64,000 bases of DNA from contig DELZ01000003.1 in NCBI GenBank assembly GCA_002354635.1, forward strand, positions 1-64,000. Direction: 5' to 3'. Position 1 is the first letter of the stretch, and each line of letters starts with the position of its first letter. Of the stretch, positions 45,449-53,123 are shown piece after piece. The position numbers were made by a program, and so were the translations under genes. The DNA is from Sphingomonadales bacterium UBA2683 (lineage in GTDB: Bacteria > Pseudomonadota > Alphaproteobacteria > Sphingomonadales > Sphingomonadaceae). The notes beneath the pieces are model-generated. The model did no database searches. It saw only the letters and a list, made by a program, of their open reading frames with translations, and was not told where the DNA came from.

Positions 45449-45784
45449 ATGAGCAAGGCGGTAACAGAGGAAGAGCAGAGGTCGAGAGAGGCCGACGAGC
45501 TTTTTATGCGATTGGCTGCGGAATCTTCAATGATGCCGGTAATGTGCAGAAAAGCTATCCTAATGCCAGCTGGGGAGCAGAAGTTTATTTTGGCGCTTGG
45601 CAGTGCCGGTGTTTACGGCATGGAAACGAAAGATGGAACGGTGCCAGATGTTCCAATGAGACCAACGGCGAAGGTGGCTTTCTGTGGCCACTTTGGCAGA
45701 AATACCCTAAAAAGTTTGCGAGACCAGATAGATTTTCATCTCGATCTCTTGACCGAAGAGAAAGCATCCCAGGATGGCGAGTAA
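45449..45784 (+). CDS. IS passenger protein A, unknown
   Basis: 111 residues, soluble and mixed alpha/beta, starting SKAVTEEEQRSREADELFMR. No family recognised. GGAGAG lies 5 nt before the ATG. It overlaps the next passenger gene by 11 nt, so the two are translated together. Being inside the IS1595 ends, it moves with the element; a helper, accessory or regulatory role is conceivable but unsupported. Confidence 0.65.
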   Translation: MSKAVTEEEQRSREADELFMRLAAESSMMPVMCRKAILMPAGEQKFILALGSAGVYGMETKDGTVPDVPMRPTAKVAFCGHFGRNTLKSLRDQIDFHLDLLTEEKASQDGE

Positions 45785-46211
45785 TCCGTTCGAGTCAAGC
45801 GGCCCAACTGCATATGGGGGAGGGAGAGTCCGCTACACAGAGCAGGAACCCCGTGAAAACCGGCTTATCATTGATTACGTTGATGCCAAGGTTGCGTTGG
45901 CAAAGCGAGAAATTATGCACGAGCTAGATACCAAAATAACAGAGATAGAGGGAAAGCTCACCGGGCTTCCTCAAGCGTCAACTATTTGGAAAGCGGCTGC
46001 AACCATCGTCGCTGGCACATTTACAGCGGTGGGCTTTATTTTCGCCATCTTGTCATGGACGGGGGATAGGGTTGATGGAGCCGCGAGCGCGTCTTCGGCA
46101 TTCAATGACCAGATTGTTGAGTCAAAAATGGCTGACGAGGAGCAAGAAAAAGCAATAGAATCTGTTAATCAGAAGCTTGATCTTTTGATAGCGGCGGGTT
46201 CTCAAAAATAG
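45774..46211 (+). CDS. IS passenger protein B, membrane-anchored
   Basis: 145 residues. A helical N-terminal part with coiled-coil character (IIDYVDAKVALAKREIMHEL and DTKITEIEGKLTGL), one membrane helix at about residues 75-95 (AAATIVAGTFTAVGFIFAIL), and a second short coiled coil at the C terminus. This resembles small phage or IS accessory proteins with a single anchor, but no named family. Stop at 46209-46211, two bases before passenger C starts. Confidence 0.65.
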   Translation: MASNPFESSGPTAYGGGRVRYTEQEPRENRLIIDYVDAKVALAKREIMHELDTKITEIEGKLTGLPQASTIWKAAATIVAGTFTAVGFIFAILSWTGDRVDGAASASSAFNDQIVESKMADEEQEKAIESVNQKLDLLIAAGSQK

Positions 46212-46212
46212 C

Positions 46213-46383
46213 ATGACCACACTTAAAGAAGCCCGAGAAAAGGGCAAACTCAAAGAGTTCATAAAGGAGCACGAAGCCGACCATGACGGCGATGAAGCCG
46301 TCATTGCTGCAACGCTCAAATCAATGGTTGGTAAGTCGAAACCAGTTCCGAAAACATCGTGTGAGGACGGTGACGACGATTGA
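46213..46383 (+). CDS. IS passenger protein C, small charged protein
   Basis: 56 residues, starting TTLKEAREKGKLKEFIKEHE and ending in a GDDD acidic tail; very rich in Lys, Glu and Asp. It starts 1 nt after the stop of passenger B and its last 68 nt overlap the 3' end of the convergent transposase. Similar short Lys/Glu-rich proteins occur beside alphaproteobacterial IS1595 transposases as far as I recall. Function unknown. Confidence 0.6.
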   Translation: MTTLKEAREKGKLKEFIKEHEADHDGDEAVIAATLKSMVGKSKPVPKTSCEDGDDD

Positions 46384-47212
46384 AGCGATATTCCGCTTCC
46401 TTGGCATATTTCCAAAGGTGCTGCGGCGAAACGTGAATGTGAGTGCCAAAGATACCGCGCTTCAACTGTGACCAGAAACCTTCTATTCCGTTGGTGGTCG
46501 TGCCGGTAGGAGTTACCCATTGCTTCGCACTGTGATTGACCGTTTTGTGCCAATATTTGTGACCCGTTCCATCCAGACCAGCATAGCTCATGAAATCATC
46601 GGTGTGGATCTCGGTGTGCGCCAGCACGTTGGCAACGATATGGCCCTGTAGCGTCGATTTGCGGCGATTTGGGATAACAACCGTCATGACTTCGCCGTTG
46701 CGCTGCAACATGCCCATGATCGCCGTCTTGCCGTCTTTGTTGCCGGTCCCGCCGCCGTGATTGACGCCGCCAATATAGGTTTCGTCCACTTCAACGATTT
46801 TCATAAAGCCGCCAAGAGGATTTTCGCCGTCAACATCGGCCATATGTTCACGGATCAGGCCAGCCATGCGCCATGCGGTCTTGTAGGTGACGCCTAGCTG
46901 GCGTTCCAATTCCTTCGCTGCAACGCCGTGGCGGGTGGTGGTGAACAGATAGATCGCATAGAACCAAAGCTGCAAAGCTGTCCGGCTCTTTTCAAAGGGA
47001 GTGCCAACAGTCGGGTGCAAGTGGTGACCGCACCACTGGCAGGAATAAGCGCGTTCGGCTTTGATCCGATACCAGTTTGAAGCCTTTTCACACTTTGGGC
47101 ATTCATAGCCCTGTCCGAAACGAACATCAAAGATATGCTGCAAGCAGGTTTCGTCGTCGGGGAATTGCCGAAAGAATTGTGCGATTGTGAGGGGTTTCTG
47201 TTTCATGTCCAT
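46316..47212 (-). CDS. IS1595-family DDE transposase
   Basis: 298 residues. An N-terminal zinc ribbon (CPKC ... CQWCG, residues about 35-60) of the IS1595 type is followed by a DDE core: Asp in VEVDETYIGG, Asp in IHTDDFMSY, and the last acid in TNGIEGFWSQLKRG. The HLWKYAKEAEYRFNRRH C terminus is typical. Start 47212 or 47206 (MDMKQKPLTIAQFF). Apparently complete and functional. Confidence 0.92.
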   Translation of the reverse strand: MDMKQKPLTIAQFFRQFPDDETCLQHIFDVRFGQGYECPKCEKASNWYRIKAERAYSCQWCGHHLHPTVGTPFEKSRTALQLWFYAIYLFTTTRHGVAAKELERQLGVTYKTAWRMAGLIREHMADVDGENPLGGFMKIVEVDETYIGGVNHGGGTGNKDGKTAIMGMLQRNGEVMTVVIPNRRKSTLQGHIVANVLAHTEIHTDDFMSYAGLDGTGHKYWHKTVNHSAKQWVTPTGTTTNGIEGFWSQLKRGIFGTHIHVSPQHLWKYAKEAEYRFNRRHRPHTMFSELVSTYQPLI

Positions 47213-47663
47213 TATGTAGCAGATTAGACTACGTATGGCAAGGGGATAATCACTGATCATTAGAATAGCAGGGTCTACGTTTCTAATCTATTTAGGAATA
47301 ATGTCCGTTGTACGTGCCGGAAGGACTGTGACTTCGAAAGCTGTCCAAAAAAACAGCTCGCCGCGATCAATTTTCTTTGGTGGTTTGAGCTTAGCTGTGC
47401 TGCATCCGAGCGGTTTTATTTTTTTTACATCGTTTCTGCCTCAATTCATCGATCAAGACCGACCATTTTTTTTTCAAGCCAGCATATTTGTTCTGAGCTT
47501 CCTGATAATTGGGGGGGCAACTACCTTGATGTGGTTGTCAATCGCGGATCGAGCGAGAATTCTATTGAAAAATCAAGATATATATCGTGGTGTTCAATAT
47601 ATAAGTGGAGGAGCCCTCACTTTGTTCGGATTAGTTTCCATTATTTTCTTACTTGAGTAGCGA

Positions 47664-47718
47664 CAATGTCCGCTTTCGATGCGGCGCATGCCGTACACAG
47701 TATCAAAAGCGGACATTG
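47664..47718. repeat. Long hairpin after the lysE stop
   Basis: CAATGTCCGCTTT (47664-47676) and AAAGCGGACATTG (47706-47718) are perfect 13-bp inverted arms with a 29-nt loop, 3 nt after the lysE stop. There is no T-run. It may end lysE transcription or be an intergenic repeat. The following 47719-47870 stretch shows a C-run but no gene. Confidence 0.7.
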
Positions 47719-47870
47719 CGGTTAAATTAGTTGTCGTTCTGTTTTCTGTGCGGCGTCGCTGCATTTAGGAGACGCAGCGAAACCGCCCCCCCCCTCCCAA
47801 CAGCCAAAATCCGGGCGACCATCTTCAAACATGTATCCTGAGCAGCGATCAGATTATGTCACGGAGCCGT

Positions 47871-48218
47871 TTAAGTTTTCAGTTTATGCCCAACATTCAC
47901 AATGCCCTCTATCGCCGGAATCAACTCGGCTCCCAGCTCTGTCAGTTGATATTCAACAGATGGTGGAGAAGTCGGCATTACGTTTCGCGTGATCACTCCG
48001 CGACCTTCCAGTTCCCTCAGACGAGTGGTGAGAACCTTGGGGGAAATAGGCGGAATGTCTATTCGAAGTTCACTGAATCTTCGTGATCCGGCCCGCAGAC
48101 TCCAGATGACATTTGTTGTCCAAGCGCCTCCGATGATGGCCATACACTCGGTCAGAGCGCAAGGTTCCGGCGGCTGGGAACTTTTATTATGTCGAACTTT
48201 CAAAGGCATAGCAATCAT
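47871..48218 (-). CDS. HxlR-family regulator
   Basis: 115 residues. Winged-helix HxlR domain with ECMAIIGGAWTTNVIWSLRAGSRRFSELR and ISPKVLTTRLRELEGRGVITR. Cys20 and Cys25 lie in the N-terminal helix where YodB/HypR-type members sense quinones, disulfide stress or hypochlorite, so thiol-based sensing is plausible. Two starts are possible (48218, 48209). Divergent from the GST-NTF2-tautomerase-NMO operon with a shared operator between. Confidence 0.88.
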   Translation of the reverse strand: MIAMPLKVRHNKSSQPPEPCALTECMAIIGGAWTTNVIWSLRAGSRRFSELRIDIPPISPKVLTTRLRELEGRGVITRNVMPTSPPSVEYQLTELGAELIPAIEGIVNVGHKLKT

Positions 48219-48230
48219 CCGGTTACCAAA

Positions 48231-48255
48231 TGGAAACTACAAAGTGCAGTTTCCA
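48231..48255. promoter_or_regulatory. HxlR operator candidate
   Basis: TGGAAACT (48231-48238) and AGTTTCCA (48248-48255) are perfect 8-bp arms with 9 bp between, 13 nt from the hxlR start and about 130 nt before the GST gene. Placement in the divergent gap makes autoregulation and control of the operon likely. Confidence 0.65.
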
Positions 48256-48385
48256 AAAGATATCAAATTTACAAAAGAAATCTAGGGCCATATTTCTCCA
48301 CTTGCAATCGCTGGCCAAGCCCGCCCCTCCTGACCCTCCCCGGCTAGCCGTTGCACTTTAATCCCCAGTCTAAGGCATTCCAACT

Positions 48386-48991
48386 ATGAAACTCTTCTAC
48401 AAAACCGGAGCTTGCTCGCTAGCAACGCACATTGTCCTCTATGAGTTAGGTCTAGAATTCAAAATCGATGAGGTTGATACTGATCGTGGCCTAACCAAAG
48501 CAGGACAGGATTACAAAACTATCAATCCCAAGGGCTATGTGCCCGCCCTTCAATTAGATACCGGGGAAGTGCTGACGGAAGGCCCTTCCATTCTCCAATA
48601 CCTCGCAGATCAACATCCTGAGAAGAAACTGGTTCCTGAAATCGGCACGCTCGCTAGAACCCGGCTCCTAGAATATTTGAACTACACAGGTTCCGAGCTT
48701 CACAAGGCCTTCGGACCGCTTTTTTCCAAGTCCACCGATGCAGAGAAAGAGCAGGCAAAAGCCAATGTCGGGAAGAAGTTTGACTATGTAGAAGATCTTC
48801 TTCGTGATGGCCGAGAATATCTGGTGGGCAACAACTTCTCAGTTGCGGATTCCTATCTATTTGTCGTGAGCAATTGGTCAAATTTCGTCGGCATAGACCT
48901 TAAAAAATGGCCTAGCCTTGCCGCTTATGTTGATCGCGTCTCCAAGCGCACCGCTGTCCAGACCGCCATGAAGGCTGAAGGATTGATCTGA
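48386..48991 (+). CDS. Glutathione S-transferase, GstA/beta class
   Basis: 201 residues, same length as E. coli GstA. KLFYKTGACSLATHIVLYELGLEF carries the beta-class Cys10 that forms a mixed disulfide with glutathione; NPKGYVPALQLDTGEVLTEGPSILQYLAD gives cis-Pro and the GSH site; FSVADSYLF is the N-capping box. First gene of a four-gene operon with 1-4 nt overlaps throughout. Confidence 0.9.
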   Translation: MKLFYKTGACSLATHIVLYELGLEFKIDEVDTDRGLTKAGQDYKTINPKGYVPALQLDTGEVLTEGPSILQYLADQHPEKKLVPEIGTLARTRLLEYLNYTGSELHKAFGPLFSKSTDAEKEQAKANVGKKFDYVEDLLRDGREYLVGNNFSVADSYLFVVSNWSNFVGIDLKKWPSLAAYVDRVSKRTAVQTAMKAEGLI

Positions 48992-49380
48992 TGGCCAATT
49001 CTCAAGACTTCGCTCAAGTCAACAATGTCATCCAGGACTATTTCGACGGCCTCTACCTTGCCGACACCTCTCGGCTTGCAAAGGTGTTTCATCCTGACGC
49101 CCGTTACGTGAAAATAAGTGACACGGAGTATATGAACAAGTCGCTCTCCGAATATTTTGCAATGGTGGATCGTCGGATACCACCTGCCCGCACAAGCGAT
49201 CCACGCGAAGATCGCATATTTTCCATCGAATTCGGTGGTTCGAAAATGGCGTTCGTCAGGGCTTCCATGACCATGATGGACCAAAATTATCTAGATTTCC
49301 TCACGCTGTCCCATGACAGCCATGGATGGCGGATCATGACAAAGGTCTTTACTTACGTTCCAAAAACAAAGGAGGCTTGA
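48991..49380 (+). CDS. NTF2-like (putative lumazine-binding) protein
   Basis: 129 residues. NNVIQDYFDGLYLADTSRLAKVFHPDARYV opens an NTF2-like cone fold close to the lumazine-binding family; DFLTLSHDSHGWRIMTKVFTYV closes it. Likely a small-molecule binding or isomerase-like enzyme. Starts on the last base of the GST stop and ends directly before the tautomerase ATG. Confidence 0.85.
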   Translation: MANSQDFAQVNNVIQDYFDGLYLADTSRLAKVFHPDARYVKISDTEYMNKSLSEYFAMVDRRIPPARTSDPREDRIFSIEFGGSKMAFVRASMTMMDQNYLDFLTLSHDSHGWRIMTKVFTYVPKTKEA

Positions 49381-49605
49381 ATGCCATATGTTAACATCAA
49401 GATTACAAAAGAAGGTGGGCCCGATGGAACAGGACCCACAACTGCAGAAAAGGCGGAACTGATCAAGGGCGTCACAGATTTGCTGGAGCGGGTCCTTAAT
49501 AAAAACCCTGCGACGACCGTTGTGGTTATTGACGAAGTGGCCTTGGAAGACTGGGGCATAGGCGGATTGCCGGTTCCCGAATTTCGTAAGCAGCAGCCAC
49601 TATGA
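49381..49605 (+). CDS. 4-oxalocrotonate tautomerase family protein
   Basis: 74 residues. After Met removal the N-terminal Pro1 (PYVNIKIT) is the general base of the tautomerase superfamily; the VVVIDEVALEDWGIGG segment is the second beta strand region. Probably a keto-enol tautomerase or a dehalogenase-like relative acting on an intermediate of the same pathway. ATGA overlap with the next gene. Confidence 0.9.
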   Translation: MPYVNIKITKEGGPDGTGPTTAEKAELIKGVTDLLERVLNKNPATTVVVIDEVALEDWGIGGLPVPEFRKQQPL

Positions 49606-50564
49606 TACAAACACGCCTCACCAAAAAGCTCGGTCTCCGGCATCCTATAATACAAGCGCCAATGGCGTTTGCAGCTGGCGGCCGCCTCGCTTCTGCTGTG
49701 TCTAAAGCAGGCGGCCTCGGATTGATTGGTGGAGCCTACGGCGATGAGGAATGGATATCCGATCAATTCGACGCAGCAGGCGATGAGCAAGTCGGCTGCG
49801 GCTTTATTACATGGTCGTTGAAAGAGATGCCGCAGCTACTTGACCGTGTTATGGAACGAAAACCATCGGCCGTGTTTCTCTCTTTCGGAAACCCTGCCCA
49901 GTTTGTGGAGCAGATAAAAACTGCGAACCTGCCATTAATCTGTCAAATTCAAACATTGCGAGATGCCAAGCATGCGATTGACGTGGGCGCGGATATCATC
50001 GTCGCCCAAGGCGCTGAAGCCGGCGGACATGGCGAGAAGAGAGCAACGTTTACGCTCGTCCCAGAAGTCGCCGATTATATTTCAGCTCATGCACCGGATA
50101 CATTGCTTTGTGCGGCAGGTGGTGTGGGAGACGGACGAGGTCTAGCAGCAGCACTGATGCTTGGCGCAGACGGCGTGCTGGTAGGGTCAAGGTTTTGGGC
50201 TTCAAAGGAAGCACTTGTTCATCCCAATATGCTTCAAGCGGCGATTGATGCGAATGGAGATGAAACCGTTCGCACCAATGTGGTTGACGTGGTTCGCAAG
50301 ATCAAATGGCCAGAAAGATACGACGCCCGTATATTGAGGAATGGGTTTGCTGACAAATGGCATGATGACATCGATGGACTGACGGCAAATCTGGAAGCCG
50401 AATCCGAAAATTGGGCCGAAGCCCTGACCGTTGGTCAGGCCTCGATAGCCAATGCCTTCGTCGGAGAAGTTGCGGGCATCATTCGCGATATCAAACCCGC
50501 GTCCGAGATATTGTCAGACATTGTATGCGAAGCAGAAGTCTTGCTTAAACATGAATGGAAATAG
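49602..50564 (+). CDS. Nitronate monooxygenase-like FMN enzyme
   Basis: 320 residues, TIM barrel. IQAPMAFAAGGRLASAVSKAGGLGLIGG binds FMN at the N terminus; AQGAEAGGHGE carries the catalytic His and ADGVLVGSRFWASKEA the phosphate site. The family oxidises nitronates, or reduces quinones and enoyl groups in some clades. Last gene of the HxlR-linked operon. A 3' remnant of a paralogue lies at 44642-44761. Confidence 0.9.
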   Translation: MIQTRLTKKLGLRHPIIQAPMAFAAGGRLASAVSKAGGLGLIGGAYGDEEWISDQFDAAGDEQVGCGFITWSLKEMPQLLDRVMERKPSAVFLSFGNPAQFVEQIKTANLPLICQIQTLRDAKHAIDVGADIIVAQGAEAGGHGEKRATFTLVPEVADYISAHAPDTLLCAAGGVGDGRGLAAALMLGADGVLVGSRFWASKEALVHPNMLQAAIDANGDETVRTNVVDVVRKIKWPERYDARILRNGFADKWHDDIDGLTANLEAESENWAEALTVGQASIANAFVGEVAGIIRDIKPASEILSDIVCEAEVLLKHEWK

Positions 50565-50571
50565 GGCTTGG

Positions 50572-50892
50572 CTACCGAATTATATAAAGAAAACAGTGAG
50601 TGCCTGTCGCAAGCCAAGTTAAGGTGACAATGCCTAAAGTCCAAATCAGGAAGCGCATTTCACCCTCTGTTCCTTTTTTACTCTGATTGCGCTCCTGAGC
50701 TATTACTGAGCGGCGATGACACTCGATCCACTCGGCATATTGCGAGATGCGAACTACGTAAGTCTTCGGGCCATAGCGTGCTGGTTGGAAATCAGAAATA
50801 TCCCCTGTCGCGAATGGCCAAGACGTTAGTCCGGCTAAGGTCACCTTACCGTTGACAAAAATCTCATCCTCAAAAGGTGTGAATGCCTGACG
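50572..50892 (-). other. Reading frame continuing the VOC frame after its TAG
   Basis: Directly after the TAG of the VOC gene the same frame stays open for 106 codons (RQAFTPFEDEIFVNGKVTLA ...). An internal GTG at 50844 could start a 90-residue protein with a C-terminal hydrophobic helix. Its last part is written over the IS6-like end at 50615-50634, so the natural 3' end is probably lost. Either a truncated gene, or a C-terminal extension made only by readthrough. No family recognised. Confidence 0.35.
50615..50634. repeat. Solo IS6-type terminal repeat
   Basis: Read on the minus strand, GGCATTGTCACCTTAACTTG matches each end of the IS6-family element at 40461-41244 at 17 of 20 positions. 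There is no transposase on the inner side, which holds only the nitronate monooxygenase 3' flank. It is a scar of a lost or recombined copy. Confidence 0.75.
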
Positions 50893-51456
50893 CTATGTTG
50901 GAGCCAGGAAACGAGTGGGATCGAAGAAGATCTCAAAACTGTTTCCCTCGGGGTCAGTCATGAATATCGCGTTCCCATTGCGCTGCACGTCGACAGCAAT
51001 GCCCTGCTCTTCGAAATGCTCCTTCCAGCGGTCGACCTCAGCACGGTTGTCCAGCATGAATCCGAAATGCGCCGGCATCTCGGTGAGTGGCGTCCCCGGT
51101 TCGCAGGCGATCAGCCAGCCATCCCCATAGGCGAACGCTCCCTCAACCATGAGCTTGAAATGGCCGCCATACCAGGCGGCGAGCGTTTCGGGACAGCGGG
51201 CGGGTATCCCAACATGGTTTAGCGCGAAGGCACCGCTGCTGGCGAGGGTCTGTTTCTCGGCAGGAACATGATCGTCTGTCATAGCCGCAGAGAGTGTTAT
51301 CCAGGTCTTTTCCGTGCCCACACAAATGGATTGGCCGTCTTTCACTTTTGGCCCGTCCGAGCAGACTCGCCAACCGAACAGCTCGCACAAAGTTTTGGCG
51401 GCGCGCTCCGGATCGGAGACAGTGATGCTTGTGTGTTCGCGATCTGTGGTGCTCAT
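50893..51456 (-). CDS. VOC-superfamily (glyoxalase-like) protein
   Basis: 187 residues with two babab modules: HTSITVSDPERAAKTLCELFGW and FALNHVGIPARCPETLAAWYGGHF are the starts of each, and FMTDPEGNSFEIFFDP is the metal-binding Glu end. Probably a glyoxalase, bleomycin/fosfomycin-type resistance protein or dioxygenase. A MerR-type promoter with 19-bp spacing precedes it, so metal, thiol or drug induction is likely. Confidence 0.85.
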   Translation of the reverse strand: MSTTDREHTSITVSDPERAAKTLCELFGWRVCSDGPKVKDGQSICVGTEKTWITLSAAMTDDHVPAEKQTLASSGAFALNHVGIPARCPETLAAWYGGHFKLMVEGAFAYGDGWLIACEPGTPLTEMPAHFGFMLDNRAEVDRWKEHFEEQGIAVDVQRNGNAIFMTDPEGNSFEIFFDPTRFLAPT

Positions 51457-51497
51457 ATCGGCCTGTCCTTCGGATGAAATTTAAAACGGGGGACGTT

Positions 51498-51529
51498 ATT
51501 GTTACTTCCTCAACCTAAGTTGAGATCAA
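51498..51529 (-). promoter_or_regulatory. MerR-type promoter of the VOC gene
   Basis: On the minus strand TTGATC (51524-51529) is followed 19 bp later by a TAACAAT-type -10 (51498-51504). The spacer holds CTCAAC-N4-GTTGAG (51509-51524), a dyad of the same type as the SoxR-like box at 44861-44876. The regulator is not in the window. Confidence 0.7.
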
Positions 51530-51655
51530 GCTAATTTTTACCGGTCCGGTATTAATACACTCAAATTGCGCGGCGTGTGGTCGCAGCGACGAACTTCTGG
51601 TCCAGCCTCAAGCCGGTATCCGATGCTGGGTGGCTTCCTGCTGGCTGGGCACCAC

Positions 51656-53080
51656 TCAGTCTAGCGAGCACGAAGCTCTGACAGCGCCGCGCATTGCTAG
51701 CTTGTCCAACCCTATTTCAATAGCCGCCAGCGCTTGGGTGACATCCTCAGATGTGGTCACCCAAGAAACAATACTCAATCGAATAGCAGTTTTTCCATTC
51801 CAGTGCGTTGTACCGAACCAGGCCTCTCCGGAAGCCTGAACATGAGCAGCAAGGTCTAGGCATAGATTCTCTTGTTCTGGCAATGTTGCGACAACTTGAT
51901 TGAGTACAACATCGTTCAAGATTTCAAATCCTAATTTTTCTAAACCTTCCGCGAACTTTTGTGCAAGATGACAACATCTGTCCAACATATCGGCGATGCC
52001 TTGTTTGCCTAGACTGTGCATCGCCGCCCAGACTTCCACCCCGCGAGCAGAACGAGAGAATTCGGGAACGATATCCTTTGGTGCCACAGCGTTGCCCTCT
52101 TTTATATACGCGGCTTGAGTCGCCATCGCCGCGTGAAGAGAATTGGGCGATTTGACGATTGCAATTCCGCAATCGTAGGGAGTGTTGAGCCACTTATGCC
52201 CATCAACAACCCAGCTATCCGCTATATGGTAACCGTCAAGTTGATGCCGCAATTTTGGAGATGCTGCAGCCCACAAACCAAAGGCTCCATCGACATGAAC
52301 CCAAGCACCGGCTCTTTCACACTTTTCGGCAATCTTGCCGATAGGATCGCTGGCTCCCGAATTAATGTTTCCGGCCTGCAATATAACGATCGTATGATCG
52401 TCTAGATCAGGAAGCCGATCGGCCAAAGCACGTCCTTGAAGATCGCATGGAATATATTCAATTCGGTCTACACCTATACCCAACAATTTAAGTGCTTTTA
52501 AAACAGTCACATGAACTTGGGCAGAAACGACGATACGAAGGTGAGGAGCATCAAATAGGCCGTTGGCAGAAACATCCCACCCCAACTTATTCAACACAGC
52601 TTGTCTAGCGCTCGCGAGACAGGTGAAGTTTGCCATCGTCGCACCGGTTGTAAACCCAACAGAAGACTCCGCCGGCAGTTGGAGAATATCTAACAGCCAC
52701 TTACTGGCAACCTGTTCCAATTGCACCCCAATGGGGCTGGTTGCCTCATTTAGGGCGATTTGATCCCAAGCTGTAGATAAAACCCTCGCTCCCATTGCAG
52801 CGGGCAGCGTGCCGCCAACCGCCAACCCAAAAAATCTTCCTGCCGTTGTCGCCATCGTGGCAGGAGAACCCAGTTTATGAAGCAAGCGTAATGTTTCCCG
52901 TGGATCGCCGACGCGTTCAGGCATCGGGGAGTCGAATCTTTGCATTCCTTCCATCATTGCCGCATCAGGACTTACACGTCGGTGCGCGACATTTGCGATA
53001 TACTCAGCTGCATAGGCGCTTGCGTCCTCCAACACTTCTAAGCTATCCTTTGGAAACGAACCGGCGCCTATTTTTTCCAT
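51656..53080 (-). CDS. Group II PLP-dependent decarboxylase
   Basis: 474 residues. The PLP lysine is in VVDGHKWLNTPYDCG; VGFTTGATMANFTCLASARQAVL binds the PLP phosphate, and AWVHVDGAFGLWAAASP holds the ring-contacting Asp. Closest to aromatic amino-acid, aspartate or cysteine-sulfinate type decarboxylases, though some relatives are aldehyde synthases. An ArsR regulator is divergent, 43 nt away. AT-rich with codon use unlike the core genes, so likely acquired. Confidence 0.87.
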   Translation of the reverse strand: MEKIGAGSFPKDSLEVLEDASAYAAEYIANVAHRRVSPDAAMMEGMQRFDSPMPERVGDPRETLRLLHKLGSPATMATTAGRFFGLAVGGTLPAAMGARVLSTAWDQIALNEATSPIGVQLEQVASKWLLDILQLPAESSVGFTTGATMANFTCLASARQAVLNKLGWDVSANGLFDAPHLRIVVSAQVHVTVLKALKLLGIGVDRIEYIPCDLQGRALADRLPDLDDHTIVILQAGNINSGASDPIGKIAEKCERAGAWVHVDGAFGLWAAASPKLRHQLDGYHIADSWVVDGHKWLNTPYDCGIAIVKSPNSLHAAMATQAAYIKEGNAVAPKDIVPEFSRSARGVEVWAAMHSLGKQGIADMLDRCCHLAQKFAEGLEKLGFEILNDVVLNQVVATLPEQENLCLDLAAHVQASGEAWFGTTHWNGKTAIRLSIVSWVTTSEDVTQALAAIEIGLDKLAMRGAVRASCSLD

Positions 53081-53123
53081 AAAATTTACCTATATAGAGG
53101 TTTATCAATATAGAAACATATCT

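Larger units (their letters stand above)
45363..47254. mobile_element. IS1595-type insertion sequence with three passenger genes
   Basis: The 1,892-bp element has 25-bp terminal inverted repeats with one mismatch (45363-45387 and 47230-47254, starting AGTGATTATCCCC). It is flanked by the 8-bp target duplication GATCATTA (45355-45362 and 47255-47262). It carries a DDE transposase on the minus strand and three small plus-strand genes, the last overlapping the transposase 3' end. Intact ends, intact duplication and an intact transposase frame point to recent movement. Confidence 0.95.
45137..47660 (+). pseudogene. LysE/RhtB-family exporter split by an IS1595-type element
   Basis: The 5' part (45137-45362, reading TFVAVCLVLLATPGPIALF and VVGGAMAGDFIAMTASLLG) and the 3' part (47263-47660, reading IAGSTFLIYLGI then SLAVLHPSGFIFFTSFLPQF and YISGGALTLFGLVSIIF) are one gene interrupted at codon 76. 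Removing the element plus one copy of the 8-bp duplication restores a continuous 207-codon frame with no shift, the usual family length. So the insertion is recent. LysE/RhtB proteins export amino acids or related metabolites through five to six helices. Confidence 0.93.

Noticed and set aside
47760..47860. Possible CRISPR or tandem repeat near the C-run
   Set aside because: Only a homopolymeric C-run; no repeat-spacer structure here or elsewhere in the window.
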